This document shows positions 54,334 through 64,000 of a DNA stretch of 64,000 bases, in pieces. Origin of the DNA: Paracoccaceae bacterium (GTDB lineage Bacteria; Pseudomonadota; Alphaproteobacteria; Rhodobacterales; Rhodobacteraceae); contig JAFWNM010000016.1 in the NCBI GenBank assembly GCA_017510335.1, forward strand, positions 90,005-154,004. The letters are read 5' to 3'. Under the pieces are notes generated by a model. The model was not told the origin of the DNA, searched no databases, and saw nothing but the letters and a program-made list of their open reading frames with translations. How positions within the stretch are numbered: position 1 is the stretch's first letter; every line of letters starts with the position of its first letter. Both the position numbers and the translations under genes were made by a program.

Positions 54334-57300
54334 ATGAACCAGGAACTTACCACAAACCCGTTCAATCCATTGACCCAGACCAAGACATTTGACCAGATCC
54401 GCGTTTCGCTGGCATCGCCAGAGCGCATTTTGTCGTGGTCCTATGGCGAGATCAAGAAGCCTGAAACCATCAACTATCGCACGTTCAAACCGGAACGTGA
54501 CGGGTTGTTCTGCGCGCGTATCTTTGGCCCGATCAAGGATTACGAATGCCTTTGCGGCAAATACAAGCGCATGAAATACCGCGGCGTTGTCTGCGAAAAA
54601 TGCGGTGTGGAAGTTACGCTGCAAAAAGTGCGCCGTGAACGTATGGGCCATATCGAACTGGCCGCACCTGTTGCGCATATCTGGTTCCTGAAATCGCTGC
54701 CGTCGCGCATTGGTCTGATGCTGGACATGACGCTGCGCGATCTGGAGCGTATTCTTTATTTCGAAAACTATGTCGTCATCGAACCCGGCCTGACTGACCT
54801 GACCTATGGCCAGTTAATGACCGAAGAAGAATTCCTTGACGCGCAAGACCAATATGGCGCTGATGCCTTCACCGCGAATATCGGTGCCGAGGCCATCCGC
54901 GAAATGCTGGCCAATATCGACCTTGAAGATGAAGCCCTGCGCCTGCGCGAGGAACTGAAAGAAGCCAAGGGCGAATTGAAGCCCAAGAAGATCATCAAGC
55001 GGCTGAAAGTGGTTGAGCATTTCATTGAATCCGGCAACCGCCCGGAATGGATGGTGCTGACTGTGCTGCCCGTCATCCCGCCGGAATTGCGCCCGCTGGT
55101 GCCGCTGGACGGTGGCCGGTTTGCGACGTCTGACCTGAACGACCTGTATCGCCGTGTTATTAACCGTAACAACCGCCTGAAACGCCTGATCGAACTGCGC
55201 GCGCCCGACATCATCGTGCGCAACGAAAAGCGTATGTTGCAAGAAGCGGTTGATGCGCTGTTTGACAATGGCCGTCGTGGCCGCGTGATTACGGGCAACA
55301 ACAAACGCCCGCTGAAATCGTTGTCGGACATGCTGAAGGGCAAGCAAGGCCGTTTCCGCCAGAACCTTTTGGGCAAGCGCGTCGACTTCTCGGGGCGGTC
55401 GGTCATTGTGACCGGGCCGGAACTGAAACTGCACCAGTGTGGCCTGCCCAAGAAGATGGCGCTCGAACTGTTCAAGCCGTTCATCTATTCGCGGCTGGAA
55501 GCCAAGGGCCTGTCGTCTACCGTCAAGCAGGCCAAGAAGCTGGTCGAGAAAGAGCGCCCCGAGGTTTGGGATATTCTGGATGAAGTCATCCGCGAGCACC
55601 CGGTTCTGCTGAACCGCGCGCCCACGCTGCACCGTCTGGGCATTCAGGCGTTTGAACCGATCCTGATTGAAGGCAAGGCAATCCAGCTGCACCCGCTGGT
55701 CTGTTCGGCGTTCAACGCCGACTTCGACGGGGACCAGATGGCGGTGCATGTGCCGCTAAGCCTTGAAGCCCAGCTTGAAGCGCGCGTCCTGATGATGTCC
55801 ACGAACAACGTTCTGTCGCCTGCCAACGGCGCACCGATCATCGTGCCATCGCAGGATATGGTGTTGGGCCTGTATTATGTTTCGATGATGCGGCACGGCA
55901 TGACGGGCGAGGGGATGATCTTCTCCTCAATCGAGGAAGTGGAACACGCGCTTGCCGCTGGCGAAGTGCATCTTCACGCCAAGATTCAATGCCGTGTGAC
56001 CCAGATTGACGAAGACGGCAACGAAGTGACGCGCCGGTATGAAACCACGCCGGGCCGCTTGCGGCTGGGCGCGTTGCTGCCGCTGAACGCAAAAGCGCCG
56101 TTTGAACTGGTCAACCGCCTGTTGCGCAAGAAAGATGTGCAGAACGTCATTGACACTGTCTACCGTTACTGCGGTCAGAAAGAGTCGGTCATCTTCTGTG
56201 ATCAGATCATGTCGCTTGGGTTCCGCGAAGCGTTCCGTGCCGGTATTTCCTTTGGCAAGGACGACATGCTGATCCCCGAAACCAAATGGACGCTGGTGAA
56301 TGAAACCCGCGATCAGGTTGGAAGCTTCGAACAGCAGTATCTGGATGGTCTGATCACGCAGGGCGAGAAATACAACAAGGTTGTGGACGCCTGGTCAAAA
56401 TGTTCCGATGCTGTTGCGAATGAAATGATGGCCGAAATCTCGGCGGTTCGCCATGATGACCAAGGCCGCGAAATGGAACCAAACTCGGTTTACATGATGT
56501 CCCATTCCGGGGCGCGTGGTTCGCCTGCGCAGATGAAACAGCTTGGCGGTATGCGTGGCCTTATGGCCAAACCGTCGGGTGAAATCATCGAAACGCCGAT
56601 CATTTCGAACTTTAAGGAAGGTCTGACCGTGTTGGAGTATTTCAACTCCACGCACGGGGCGCGTAAGGGGTTGGCCGATACGGCGTTGAAAACCGCGAAC
56701 TCGGGCTATCTGACCCGCCGTCTGGTGGACGTGGCGCAAGATTGCATCGTGCGCAGCGATGATTGCGGCACCGAACTGTTCATCACAGCACAGGCTGCGG
56801 TGAATGATGGTGAAGTTGTGTCATCACTGGCCGAACGGGTTTTGGGTCGTGTCGCGGCAGAAGATGTCATTGACCCTGCATCTGGTGAAGTGCTGGTTGC
56901 CAAGAACGCCCTTATCGATGAGCGTGACGCGGATGTGATTGAAGGGGCGGGTATCGCCACTGTCAAGATCCGCTCGCCTTTGACCTGTGAAGCGGAAGAA
57001 GGCGTTTGCGCCAAGTGCTACGGGCGCGACCTTGCCCGCGGTACCTTGGTCAACAAGGGCGAAGCTGTTGGCATTATTGCGGCGCAATCCATTGGTGAAC
57101 CGGGCACACAGCTGACGATGCGGACCTTCCACATCGGCGGTATTGCACAGGGTGGCAGCCAGTCCTTCCAGGAATCGAACGCGGCTGGCCGGATCGAATT
57201 GCGCAACACGCAAACCATCGAAAACGCTGCAGGCGAATTGATTGTCACAGGCCGGTCGATGCAGATTGCCATCATCGACGAAAACAACGTGGAACGCGCG

Positions 57301-58563
57301 GTGTTCAAGCCGGGCTACGGGTCCAAGCTGTTCGTCAAGGATGGTGAGCAGGTGGAACGCGGTTCCAAGCTGTTTGAATGGGACCCCTATACCCTGCCGA
57401 TCATCGCGGAAACCAACGGTAAGGCCCGCTTCGTGGACCTGATTGCCGGTCTGTCGGTGCGTGACGAAACCGATGATGCAACTGGCATGACCCAGAAGAT
57501 TGTCACGGACTGGCGGTCGGTGCCCAAAGGCGGCGACCTGAAGCCCGAAGTCATTCTGATGGACCCTGAAACAGGCGATCCTGTGCGCAATGAGCAGGGC
57601 AATCCAGTGACCTATCCAATGTCGGTTGATGCGATTTTGTCGATCGAGGACGGGCAGGACATTCTGATCGGTGATGTTGTCGCGCGTATTCCGCGTGAAG
57701 GTGCCAAGACGAAGGACATCACGGGTGGTCTGCCGCGTGTGGCTGAATTGTTCGAAGCGCGCCGCCCCAAGGATCACGCGATTATCTGTGAACTGGACGG
57801 CTATGTGCGCTTTGCCAAGGATTACAAGAACAAGCGCCGCATCCGGATTGAACCTGTCGATGACACGTTGGAAGCGGCGGAATACCTTGTTCCCAAGGGC
57901 AAGCACATTCCCGTGCAGGAAGGCGATTTCGTCCAGCGCGGTGATTACATCATGGATGGCAACCCTGCCCCCCATGACATCTTGCGCATTCTGGGCATCG
58001 AGGCGTTGGCAAACTACCTGATTGACGAAGTTCAGGACGTTTATCGTCTGCAGGGCGTGAAGATCAACGACAAGCATATTGAAGTGATCGTCCGTCAGAT
58101 GCTGCAGAAATGGGAAATCCTTGACAGTGGGGAAACCACACTGCTGAAGGGCGAGCATGTCGACAAGATAGAGTTTGACGAAGCGAATGCCAAAGCAATG
58201 TCGCACGGTATGGAACCGGCCAAGGGCGAACCCATCTTGCTGGGTATCACCAAGGCCAGCTTGCAGACCCGCAGCTTCATTTCGGCGGCCAGTTTCCAGG
58301 AAACGACGCGCGTTCTTACCGAAGCGTCGGTTCAGGGCAAACGCGATCATCTGGTCGGCCTGAAGGAAAACGTGATCGTTGGCCGCCTTATTCCTGCGGG
58401 CACCGGGGGCATTGTCAACCAGGTGCGCAGCATTGCCGGCGAACGGGACCGCAAGGTTCTGGAAGCCCGCCGCGCCGAGGCAGAGGCCGCAGCCGCACTG
58501 GCCGCGCCCGAACCTGTTGAGCGTTCGGAAGCCGATATCGTTTTTGGCAAGCGTGACGACTAA
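54334..58563 (+). CDS. rpoC: RNA polymerase subunit beta'
   Basis: A 1409-residue beta' subunit. The zinc finger cysteines lie in [23 protein letters not shown], the active-site magnesium loop is [12 protein letters not shown], and the bridge and trigger helices follow in the second half, with RTFHIGG. The second zinc site has [13 protein letters not shown]. Length is normal. It ends at a strong terminator. Confidence 0.98.
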   Translation: MNQELTTNPFNPLTQTKTFDQIRVSLASPERILSWSYGEIKKPETINYRTFKPERDGLFCARIFGPIKDYECLCGKYKRMKYRGVVCEKCGVEVTLQKVRRERMGHIELAAPVAHIWFLKSLPSRIGLMLDMTLRDLERILYFENYVVIEPGLTDLTYGQLMTEEEFLDAQDQYGADAFTANIGAEAIREMLANIDLEDEALRLREELKEAKGELKPKKIIKRLKVVEHFIESGNRPEWMVLTVLPVIPPELRPLVPLDGGRFATSDLNDLYRRVINRNNRLKRLIELRAPDIIVRNEKRMLQEAVDALFDNGRRGRVITGNNKRPLKSLSDMLKGKQGRFRQNLLGKRVDFSGRSVIVTGPELKLHQCGLPKKMALELFKPFIYSRLEAKGLSSTVKQAKKLVEKERPEVWDILDEVIREHPVLLNRAPTLHRLGIQAFEPILIEGKAIQLHPLVCSAFNADFDGDQMAVHVPLSLEAQLEARVLMMSTNNVLSPANGAPIIVPSQDMVLGLYYVSMMRHGMTGEGMIFSSIEEVEHALAAGEVHLHAKIQCRVTQIDEDGNEVTRRYETTPGRLRLGALLPLNAKAPFELVNRLLRKKDVQNVIDTVYRYCGQKESVIFCDQIMSLGFREAFRAGISFGKDDMLIPETKWTLVNETRDQVGSFEQQYLDGLITQGEKYNKVVDAWSKCSDAVANEMMAEISAVRHDDQGREMEPNSVYMMSHSGARGSPAQMKQLGGMRGLMAKPSGEIIETPIISNFKEGLTVLEYFNSTHGARKGLADTALKTANSGYLTRRLVDVAQDCIVRSDDCGTELFITAQAAVNDGEVVSSLAERVLGRVAAEDVIDPASGEVLVAKNALIDERDADVIEGAGIATVKIRSPLTCEAEEGVCAKCYGRDLARGTLVNKGEAVGIIAAQSIGEPGTQLTMRTFHIGGIAQGGSQSFQESNAAGRIELRNTQTIENAAGELIVTGRSMQIAIIDENNVERAVFKPGYGSKLFVKDGEQVERGSKLFEWDPYTLPIIAETNGKARFVDLIAGLSVRDETDDATGMTQKIVTDWRSVPKGGDLKPEVILMDPETGDPVRNEQGNPVTYPMSVDAILSIEDGQDILIGDVVARIPREGAKTKDITGGLPRVAELFEARRPKDHAIICELDGYVRFAKDYKNKRRIRIEPVDDTLEAAEYLVPKGKHIPVQEGDFVQRGDYIMDGNPAPHDILRILGIEALANYLIDEVQDVYRLQGVKINDKHIEVIVRQMLQKWEILDSGETTLLKGEHVDKIEFDEANAKAMSHGMEPAKGEPILLGITKASLQTRSFISAASFQETTRVLTEASVQGKRDHLVGLKENVIVGRLIPAGTGGIVNQVRSIAGERDRKVLEARRAEAEAAAALAAPEPVERSEADIVFGKRDD

Positions 58564-58584
58564 TCCCTGCCACAAAATGTGACC

Positions 58585-58625
58585 AAAGCCCCCGTAGCCT
58601 GTGCTGCGGGGGCTTTTCTTTTTGC
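58585..58625 (+). terminator. Terminator of the rplJL-rpoBC operon
   Basis: AAAGCCCCCG (58585-58594) pairs with CGGGGGCTTT (58607-58616), followed by TCTTTTTG-type T-rich sequence. It starts 21 bases past the rpoC stop and separates it from the next genes. Confidence 0.92.
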
Positions 58626-58667
58626 AGCGCCTCGGGCATCACTTGTGAATGTGTTAAGGAGCGCGGA

Positions 58668-59486
58668 ATGCCCCCTGATGTGACGCCCCAGATTATTGTT
58701 GTCATCCGGTTTTCTTATGTCGCCCTTGCGGGGTTTCGGCTTAGCAAGCGGGGGGAACATGATGCCCGCAGTTTGCTTTATGCGCCCGAGCGGCTTGAAC
58801 GCCGCTTTCGCCTGTTTGAAGCCCTTACCCTGCCGTCGCTGTTGGCCCAGACCGATCAGGATTTCACGACAGCGGTTCTGATTGGCACGGATTTTCCACG
58901 TCCATGGCGCAAGCGTCTGGAAGCCTTGCTGCAGCCGCTTGGGGACGGGCGCATCATCGCCTTGCCGCCCTTGAAAAACTATAAATCAACTAAGAAAACA
59001 CTTGATCTGTGCACAACACGCAGCGCGACACATGTTGTGTCCATGCGGCTGGATGATGATGATGCAATCAGCCGTGACTGTATTGAGGAAACCAGACGCA
59101 TCATTCCGCCGCTGCTTCAGGTGTCGGGTGTTGAAACCCCAGCGATTATTGCCTTTAACAATGGGCTGTTTCTGGAACTGGGGTCTGGTGGCAACACGCT
59201 TTACGGTGTGCAGGAAAAGACGCCCCTTGGGATTGGCATGTCCATGGTTGCCCCGCGCGGCGCGCGCCCCACGGTGTTTTCGATGGACCATCGCATGGTG
59301 CATACCCGCTGGAACTGTTTTACCGAAGGGGTCACCCCGCGCTTCATTCGTACGGTCCATCGTGACAATGATTCCACCGGGTTCATGTCAGGGACGCGCG
59401 TAGACCTGCCCGATGACGACCTGGATGCCATCCTGGCGCAGGGGTTCCCGTTCTCGCGGCATATGCTGATGACGATTGGCGGGTAA
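58668..59486 (+). CDS. Putative rhamnosyltransferase-like glycosyltransferase
   Basis: A 272-residue protein that resembles the putative rhamnosyl transferase family (GT-A-like, often in Rhodobacterales). It begins with the strand QIIVVIRFSYVALAGF, contains a probable metal-binding aspartate cluster RLDDDDAIS (about 127-135) in place of a DxD motif, and has SLLAQTDQDF as in glycosyltransferases. AAGGAG precedes the ATG. It lies between the rpoC terminator and the DMT transporter gene, outside any sugar cluster, so the acceptor is unknown. Confidence 0.75.
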   Translation: MPPDVTPQIIVVIRFSYVALAGFRLSKRGEHDARSLLYAPERLERRFRLFEALTLPSLLAQTDQDFTTAVLIGTDFPRPWRKRLEALLQPLGDGRIIALPPLKNYKSTKKTLDLCTTRSATHVVSMRLDDDDAISRDCIEETRRIIPPLLQVSGVETPAIIAFNNGLFLELGSGGNTLYGVQEKTPLGIGMSMVAPRGARPTVFSMDHRMVHTRWNCFTEGVTPRFIRTVHRDNDSTGFMSGTRVDLPDDDLDAILAQGFPFSRHMLMTIGG

Positions 59487-59508
59487 TATCGACCGAAGCT
59501 CTGGGGTT

Positions 59509-60411
59509 ATGATGACTGACGACAACACGCGCGCTGCCCTGTTCATGCTGATCGGTTCCAGCGCATTTGCGGTGAACGATACCTTTCTGAAATTGCTGGG
59601 GTCAGAACTGACTGCGTTTCAGATCCTCGCAATGCGCGGGGCCGTTGTTACAGCGCTGTTTGGCGTGCTGGTCTGGCGCAGCCGTATTACGTTCGCGCAA
59701 CTGAATTCAAGTGACCGGCGCTTTTTGCTGCTCCGCTCCGGCGCCGAGGCGATGGCGGCGTATTTCTTCTTCAACGCGCTGTTCAACATGCCGCTTGCCA
59801 ATGTCACGGCTATTCTACAGGTGGTCCCGCTTTCGGTTGCATTGGCCGCCTGGCTGATTCTGCGTGAACCTTTGGGGTGGCGCAGGCTAAGCGCGATTTT
59901 GATCGGTTTTTGCGGTGTTTTGATAATTGTTCGGCCAGGGGGGGCAGATTTCGGCGCGCCGTCGGTCTTCGCGTTGCTGACTGTTGTGATGGTGACGATT
60001 CGCGATCTGTCAACGCGCGTCATGACAAAGACAGTGCCATCCTCCCTTGTGGCCTGCACCACATCACTGGGTGTTACGTTGTTTGGCATGGCGGGCGCGA
60101 TGACGGAAACATGGGTTCTGCCCAGCCAGATTGCATTCGGCTGGTTGGCGGGCACTGTCGTCTTTTCGTTCATTGGGTATTATCTGATTGTTCTGGCCAT
60201 GCGCACGGGAGAACTGACATTCGTTGCCCCGTTCCGCTATGCGGGCCTGCTGGCCGCGCTGGTTCTTGGGTGGTTCGTTCTGGATGAATGGCCCGACCCC
60301 CTGACATTTGTGGGCGGGGGGATTGTCGTTCTGACGGGTATCTATGCGTTGTATCGTGAACGGCAGCATAAGTTGCGAATGGCGGCAGTGTCTGCCGCAT
60401 CAGGCGGGTAG
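59509..60411 (+). CDS. DMT-superfamily transporter (EamA family)
   Basis: A 300-residue membrane protein of ten predicted helices forming two EamA repeats (about 7-140 and 150-285). The first repeat has AVNDTFLKLL and LLRSGAEAMAAYFFFNALFNMPLANVTAILQ; the second ends with VGGGIVVLTGIYALYRER. Members export amino acids, metabolites or drugs; the substrate is unknown. Two ATGs in tandem offer starts at 59509 and 59512. It is 22 bases after the glycosyltransferase gene, and the rpsL promoter begins three bases after its stop. Confidence 0.87.
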   Translation: MMTDDNTRAALFMLIGSSAFAVNDTFLKLLGSELTAFQILAMRGAVVTALFGVLVWRSRITFAQLNSSDRRFLLLRSGAEAMAAYFFFNALFNMPLANVTAILQVVPLSVALAAWLILREPLGWRRLSAILIGFCGVLIIVRPGGADFGAPSVFALLTVVMVTIRDLSTRVMTKTVPSSLVACTTSLGVTLFGMAGAMTETWVLPSQIAFGWLAGTVVFSFIGYYLIVLAMRTGELTFVAPFRYAGLLAALVLGWFVLDEWPDPLTFVGGGIVVLTGIYALYRERQHKLRMAAVSAASGG

Positions 60412-60414
60412 CTG

Positions 60415-60443
60415 TTGACAACCCCGGCGACTCCGCCTATACG
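60415..60443 (+). promoter_or_regulatory. Strong promoter of the rpsL-rpsG-fusA-tuf operon
   Basis: TTGACA (60415-60420), a 17-base spacer and TATACG (60438-60443) form a near-consensus sigma-70 promoter. It begins three bases past the DMT gene and leaves an mRNA leader of about 210 bases before rpsL, in which I see no gene. Confidence 0.8.
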
Positions 60444-60660
60444 CGCGATAACCTTGCCCGCAGACCATAAAGGCGCGCGCGGTCAGGCATACGAATTTTA
60501 GTGGTCAAGATCCGGGTGTACGCCCCGATCCTCTGGAATTCCACCGCGGCGACCCACACGGGACGCAAGCGGTTTTGTGCGTTCTGCCGATTCGGTAGGT
60601 GCATACGATAGAGAGGCGTGCAAGCGCCATGTAACACGGGTTGAAACGGGAAGAACCGGA

Positions 60661-61032
60661 ATGCCAACGATCCAACAGCTGATCCGCAAGCCGCGGCAGC
60701 CTAAAGTCAAGCGCTCCAAGTCGCAGCATCTGGAGCAGTGCCCCCAGAAACGCGGCGTTTGCACGCGCGTCTATACCACCACACCGAAGAAGCCGAACTC
60801 GGCCATGCGGAAGGTTGCCAAAGTGCGCCTGACGAATGGTTACGAGGTGATCAGCTACATCCCGGGTGAAAAGCACAACCTGCAAGAGCACTCGGTCGTG
60901 CTGATCCGTGGCGGTCGCGTAAAAGACCTTCCCGGTGTGCGCTATCACATCCTGCGCGGTGTTCTGGATACTCAGGGCGTCAAGGATCGTAAGCAGCGCC
61001 GTTCGAAATACGGCGCGAAGCGTCCGAAGTAA
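60661..61032 (+). CDS. rpsL: Ribosomal protein S12
   Basis: A 123-residue S12 of the decoding centre. The streptomycin-relevant loops are [18 protein letters not shown], with the usual lysine, and [13 protein letters not shown], with the usual lysine-proline neighbourhood ([10 protein letters not shown]); no resistance substitution is evident. The frame is open for 28 codons upstream, but the standard start [12 protein letters not shown] is clear. Confidence 0.98.
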   Translation: MPTIQQLIRKPRQPKVKRSKSQHLEQCPQKRGVCTRVYTTTPKKPNSAMRKVAKVRLTNGYEVISYIPGEKHNLQEHSVVLIRGGRVKDLPGVRYHILRGVLDTQGVKDRKQRRSKYGAKRPK

Positions 61033-61515
<483 letters not shown>

Positions 61516-61551
61516 TCTTCGACCACTCGTCAAGCCAAAGGACCCTATACC

Positions 61552-63669
61552 ATGGCACGCGAATACCCACTTGAGCGCTACCGCAATTTCGGGATCATGG
61601 CGCATATCGACGCTGGCAAGACCACGACGACCGAGCGGATTCTGTTTTACACCGGCAAGTCGCACAAGATCGGCGAAGTTCATGATGGCGCGGCCACCAT
61701 GGACTGGATGGAGCAAGAGCAAGAGCGCGGGATCACCATCACCTCTGCTGCGACAACCACGTTCTGGGAAAAAACCATCGACGGTTCCACGCCCCTCAGC
61801 GAAAAGCACCGTTTCAACATCATCGACACCCCCGGCCACGTTGACTTCACCATCGAAGTCGAGCGTTCGCTGGCTGTGCTTGATGGCGCGATCTGCCTGC
61901 TGGACGGCAACGCCGGTGTTGAACCGCAAACCGAAACTGTGTGGCGTCAGGCTGACCGCTACAAGGTTCCGCGGATTGTGTTTGTCAACAAGATGGACAA
62001 GATCGGCGCGGATTTCTTCAACTGCGTGAAGATGATCAAGGACCGCACTGGTGCGACTGCATTGCCTGTGCAACTTCCAATTGGTGCCGAGGACCAGCTG
62101 GAAGGGATCATTGACCTGATCTCCATGGAAGAATGGACCTGGAAAGGCGAAGATCTTGGCGCAAGCTGGACACGTCAGCCCGTCCGTGACGACCTGAAAG
62201 ATCTGGCCGACGAATGGCGCGCAAACCTGATCGAAACTGTTGTCGATCAGGATGATGACGTCATGGAAGCCTATCTGGAAGGCAACGAGCCTGATCAGGA
62301 AACCCTGCGTCGTCTTATCCGCAAGGGCACGCTGGCACTGGACTTCGTTCCCGTCTGCACAGGGTCTGCGTTCAAGAACAAAGGTGTTCAACCGCTGCTG
62401 AACGCGGTCATCGACTACCTGCCCGGTCCCTTGGATGTGCCTGCCTATATGGGTTTCGACCCTAAGGACGAAACCGAAACGCGCAACATCGCACGTTCGG
62501 CCAAGGATGATGACCCCTTTGCAGCGCTGGCGTTCAAAATCATGAACGACCCGTTTGTCGGTTCGCTGACCTTCACCCGTGTCTATTCAGGTGTGATCTC
62601 CAAAGGGGACCAGATCCTGAACTCTACCAAAGGCAAGAAAGAGCGCGTCGGTCGTATGATGATGATGCACTCCAACTCGCGCGAGGAAATTGATTGGGCG
62701 GCTGCTGGCGATATTATCGCGCTGGCCGGCCTGAAGGAAACCACGACAGGGGACACGTTGTGCAACGCGCAATCGCCTGTGGTTCTGGAAACAATGACAT
62801 TCCCCGATCCCGTGATCAAGATTGCTGTTGAGCCGAAGACCAAGAATGACCAGGAAAAGATGAGTCAGGGTCTGGCACGTCTTGCCGCAGAAGATCCCTC
62901 TTTCCGGGTGGAAACCGACCATGAATCCGGTCAGACCATCATGAAGGGCATGGGCGAACTTCACCTCGACATTCTGGTTGACCGTCTGAAGCGTGAATTC
63001 AAGGTTGAAGCGAATATCGGGGCGCCGCAAGTGGCCTACCGTGAAACGATCAGCCACAAGGTGGAGCATACCTACACCCACAAGAAACAATCCGGTGGGT
63101 CGGGTCAGTTCGCAGAGGTGAAGTTGGAAATTACCCCGACCGAACCCGGCGAAGGCTACAGCTTCGAATCGCGCGTCGTCGGCGGGACTGTTCCGAAGGA
63201 ATATATCCCCGGTGTCGAAAAAGGTGTCGGCAGTGTCATGGACTCCGGTCCGCTTGCCGGGTTCCCCGTGATCGATTTCAAGGTTGCGCTGCTTGATGGC
63301 AAGTATCATGACGTTGACTCCTCGGTCATGGCGTTCGAAATCGCTGCGCGTATGTGCATGCGTGAAGGTCTGAAAAAAGCGGGCGCCAAGCTGCTGGAGC
63401 CGATGATGAAAGTCGAAGTGGTGACACCGGAAGAATATACCGGGTCCATCATTGGCGATTTGACATCGCGTCGTGGGCAGGTAACCGGCCAGGACCAGCG
63501 CGGCAACGCAATCGCTATTGACGCGTTTGTTCCGCTGGCAAACATGTTCGGCTACATCAACAACCTGCGTTCCATGTCATCGGGCCGTGCGAACTTCACC
63601 ATGCAGTTCGACCATTACGAACCGGTTCCGCAGAACGTCTCGGACGAAATCCAGAAAAAATACGCCTGA
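61552..63669 (+). CDS. fusA: Elongation factor G
   Basis: A 705-residue translocation GTPase. G1 is [13 protein letters not shown] near 17-29, G3 DTPGHVDF, G4 NKMD; domains II to V follow with the usual length. The context rpsG-fusA-tuf marks it as the canonical EF-G rather than a paralogue such as FusA2. Confidence 0.98.
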   Translation: MAREYPLERYRNFGIMAHIDAGKTTTTERILFYTGKSHKIGEVHDGAATMDWMEQEQERGITITSAATTTFWEKTIDGSTPLSEKHRFNIIDTPGHVDFTIEVERSLAVLDGAICLLDGNAGVEPQTETVWRQADRYKVPRIVFVNKMDKIGADFFNCVKMIKDRTGATALPVQLPIGAEDQLEGIIDLISMEEWTWKGEDLGASWTRQPVRDDLKDLADEWRANLIETVVDQDDDVMEAYLEGNEPDQETLRRLIRKGTLALDFVPVCTGSAFKNKGVQPLLNAVIDYLPGPLDVPAYMGFDPKDETETRNIARSAKDDDPFAALAFKIMNDPFVGSLTFTRVYSGVISKGDQILNSTKGKKERVGRMMMMHSNSREEIDWAAAGDIIALAGLKETTTGDTLCNAQSPVVLETMTFPDPVIKIAVEPKTKNDQEKMSQGLARLAAEDPSFRVETDHESGQTIMKGMGELHLDILVDRLKREFKVEANIGAPQVAYRETISHKVEHTYTHKKQSGGSGQFAEVKLEITPTEPGEGYSFESRVVGGTVPKEYIPGVEKGVGSVMDSGPLAGFPVIDFKVALLDGKYHDVDSSVMAFEIAARMCMREGLKKAGAKLLEPMMKVEVVTPEEYTGSIIGDLTSRRGQVTGQDQRGNAIAIDAFVPLANMFGYINNLRSMSSGRANFTMQFDHYEPVPQNVSDEIQKKYA

Positions 63670-63676
63670 TCGGTGT

Positions 63677-63728
63677 GGCGGGACCAGATCCCGCCCTACC
63701 ACCACGCAGTAGGGTGGCGCATGCCACC
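63677..63728 (+). other. Overlapping alternative hairpins between fusA and tuf
   Basis: Three stems can form: GGCGGGA/TCCCGCC (63677-63695), CCCTAC/GTAGGG (63694-63714) and GGTGGC/GCCACC (63713-63728). The middle stem shares two bases with each neighbour, so it excludes the outer two. The last stem ends 29 bases before the tuf ATG. Confidence 0.45.
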
Positions 63729-63757
63729 ACACCCAACAAGATTAAGGAGAAGCCAAA

Positions 63758-64000
63758 ATGGCAAAGCAAAAGTTTGAACGCAATAAACCGCATGTGAACA
63801 TCGGGACGATCGGGCATGTTGACCACGGCAAGACGACGCTGACGGCTGCGATCACGAAATATTTTGGTGATTTCCGCGCCTATGACCAGATTGATGGTGC
63901 GCCGGAAGAAAAAGCCCGCGGGATCACGATTTCGACCGCGCATGTGGAATATGAAACCGATGCACGCCACTATGCGCATGTCGATTGCCCCGGCCACGCG
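63758..64000 (+). CDS. tuf: Elongation factor Tu, N-terminal part (cut by window edge)
   Basis: The first 81 codons of EF-Tu. [20 protein letters not shown] is followed by the G1 loop [11 protein letters not shown], the switch I region [15 protein letters not shown] and the start of G3 (DCPGHA). AAGGAGA precedes the ATG. It delivers aminoacyl-tRNA to the ribosome. The rest lies beyond the window. Confidence 0.97.
   Translation, partial: MAKQKFERNKPHVNIGTIGHVDHGKTTLTAAITKYFGDFRAYDQIDGAPEEKARGITISTAHVEYETDARHYAHVDCPGHA

Overview
The window is a piece of an alphaproteobacterial chromosome, almost certainly from the order Rhodobacterales (Rhodobacteraceae). The evidence is the GC-rich codon use, a small ATP synthase zeta-type inhibitor gene beside purC, an FnrL-type regulator divergent from hemN, the ccoNOQP-ccoGHIS block with FNR boxes, small conserved families typical of the group (DUF1489, DUF3576), and an RNase E with a long acidic insertion in its S1 domain. 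Nearly all of it is core genome. I see no prophage, insertion sequence, CRISPR array, rRNA or tRNA.

Layout. 1-3.2 kb (minus strand): an FtsX-type ABC exporter (permease cut by the window edge) and two parts of a probable split, cobalamin-dependent methionine synthase (corrinoid protein and homocysteine methyltransferase). 3.3-6.6 kb: the ATP synthase inhibitor gene, divergent from a purine cluster purC-purS-[zinc alcohol dehydrogenase]-purQ. 6.7-9.9 kb: a DctB/DctD-like two-component pair whose regulator lacks the sigma-54 contact motif. 10.4-13.3 kb: rne. 13.4-20.3 kb: ccdA, DUF1489, DUF3576, leuS-lptE-holA and a GST-like gene. 20.4-29.2 kb: pheA, a membrane-anchored cytochrome c, the yejABEF peptide importer and a glycosyltransferase. 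29.2-41.0 kb: a microaerobic module with hemN and fnrL divergent around one FNR box, a universal stress protein, ccoNOQP (cbb3 oxidase) and ccoGHIS (its copper and iron-sulfur assembly genes), with five FNR-box-like sites. 41.4-48.6 kb: a lipid A-type acyltransferase, gshA, a membrane protein, rsmE, ubiA, an OmpA-family protein and a small coiled-coil membrane protein. 48.6-64 kb: rplJ-rplL-rpoB-rpoC, then a glycosyltransferase and a DMT exporter, then rpsL-rpsG-fusA-tuf (tuf is cut by the end).

How the genes work together. The 29-41 kb block is the clearest physiological unit: FnrL senses loss of oxygen and should switch on anaerobic haem synthesis and the high-affinity cbb3 oxidase with its maturation factors; the anchored cytochrome c at 21.3 kb could donate electrons to it. 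The str/rif ribosomal and RNA polymerase genes make the growth block.

The most noteworthy unexplained signals are: an AT-richer, differently coded in-frame patch inside leuS; a perfect FNR box heading a structured, gene-free stretch between ccoP and ccoG (candidate small RNA); two strongly structured palindromic elements between ccoS and the acyltransferase gene; paired GCTTGC/GCAAGC palindromes over the purC promoter; and two 18-bp direct repeats upstream of the corrinoid protein gene.
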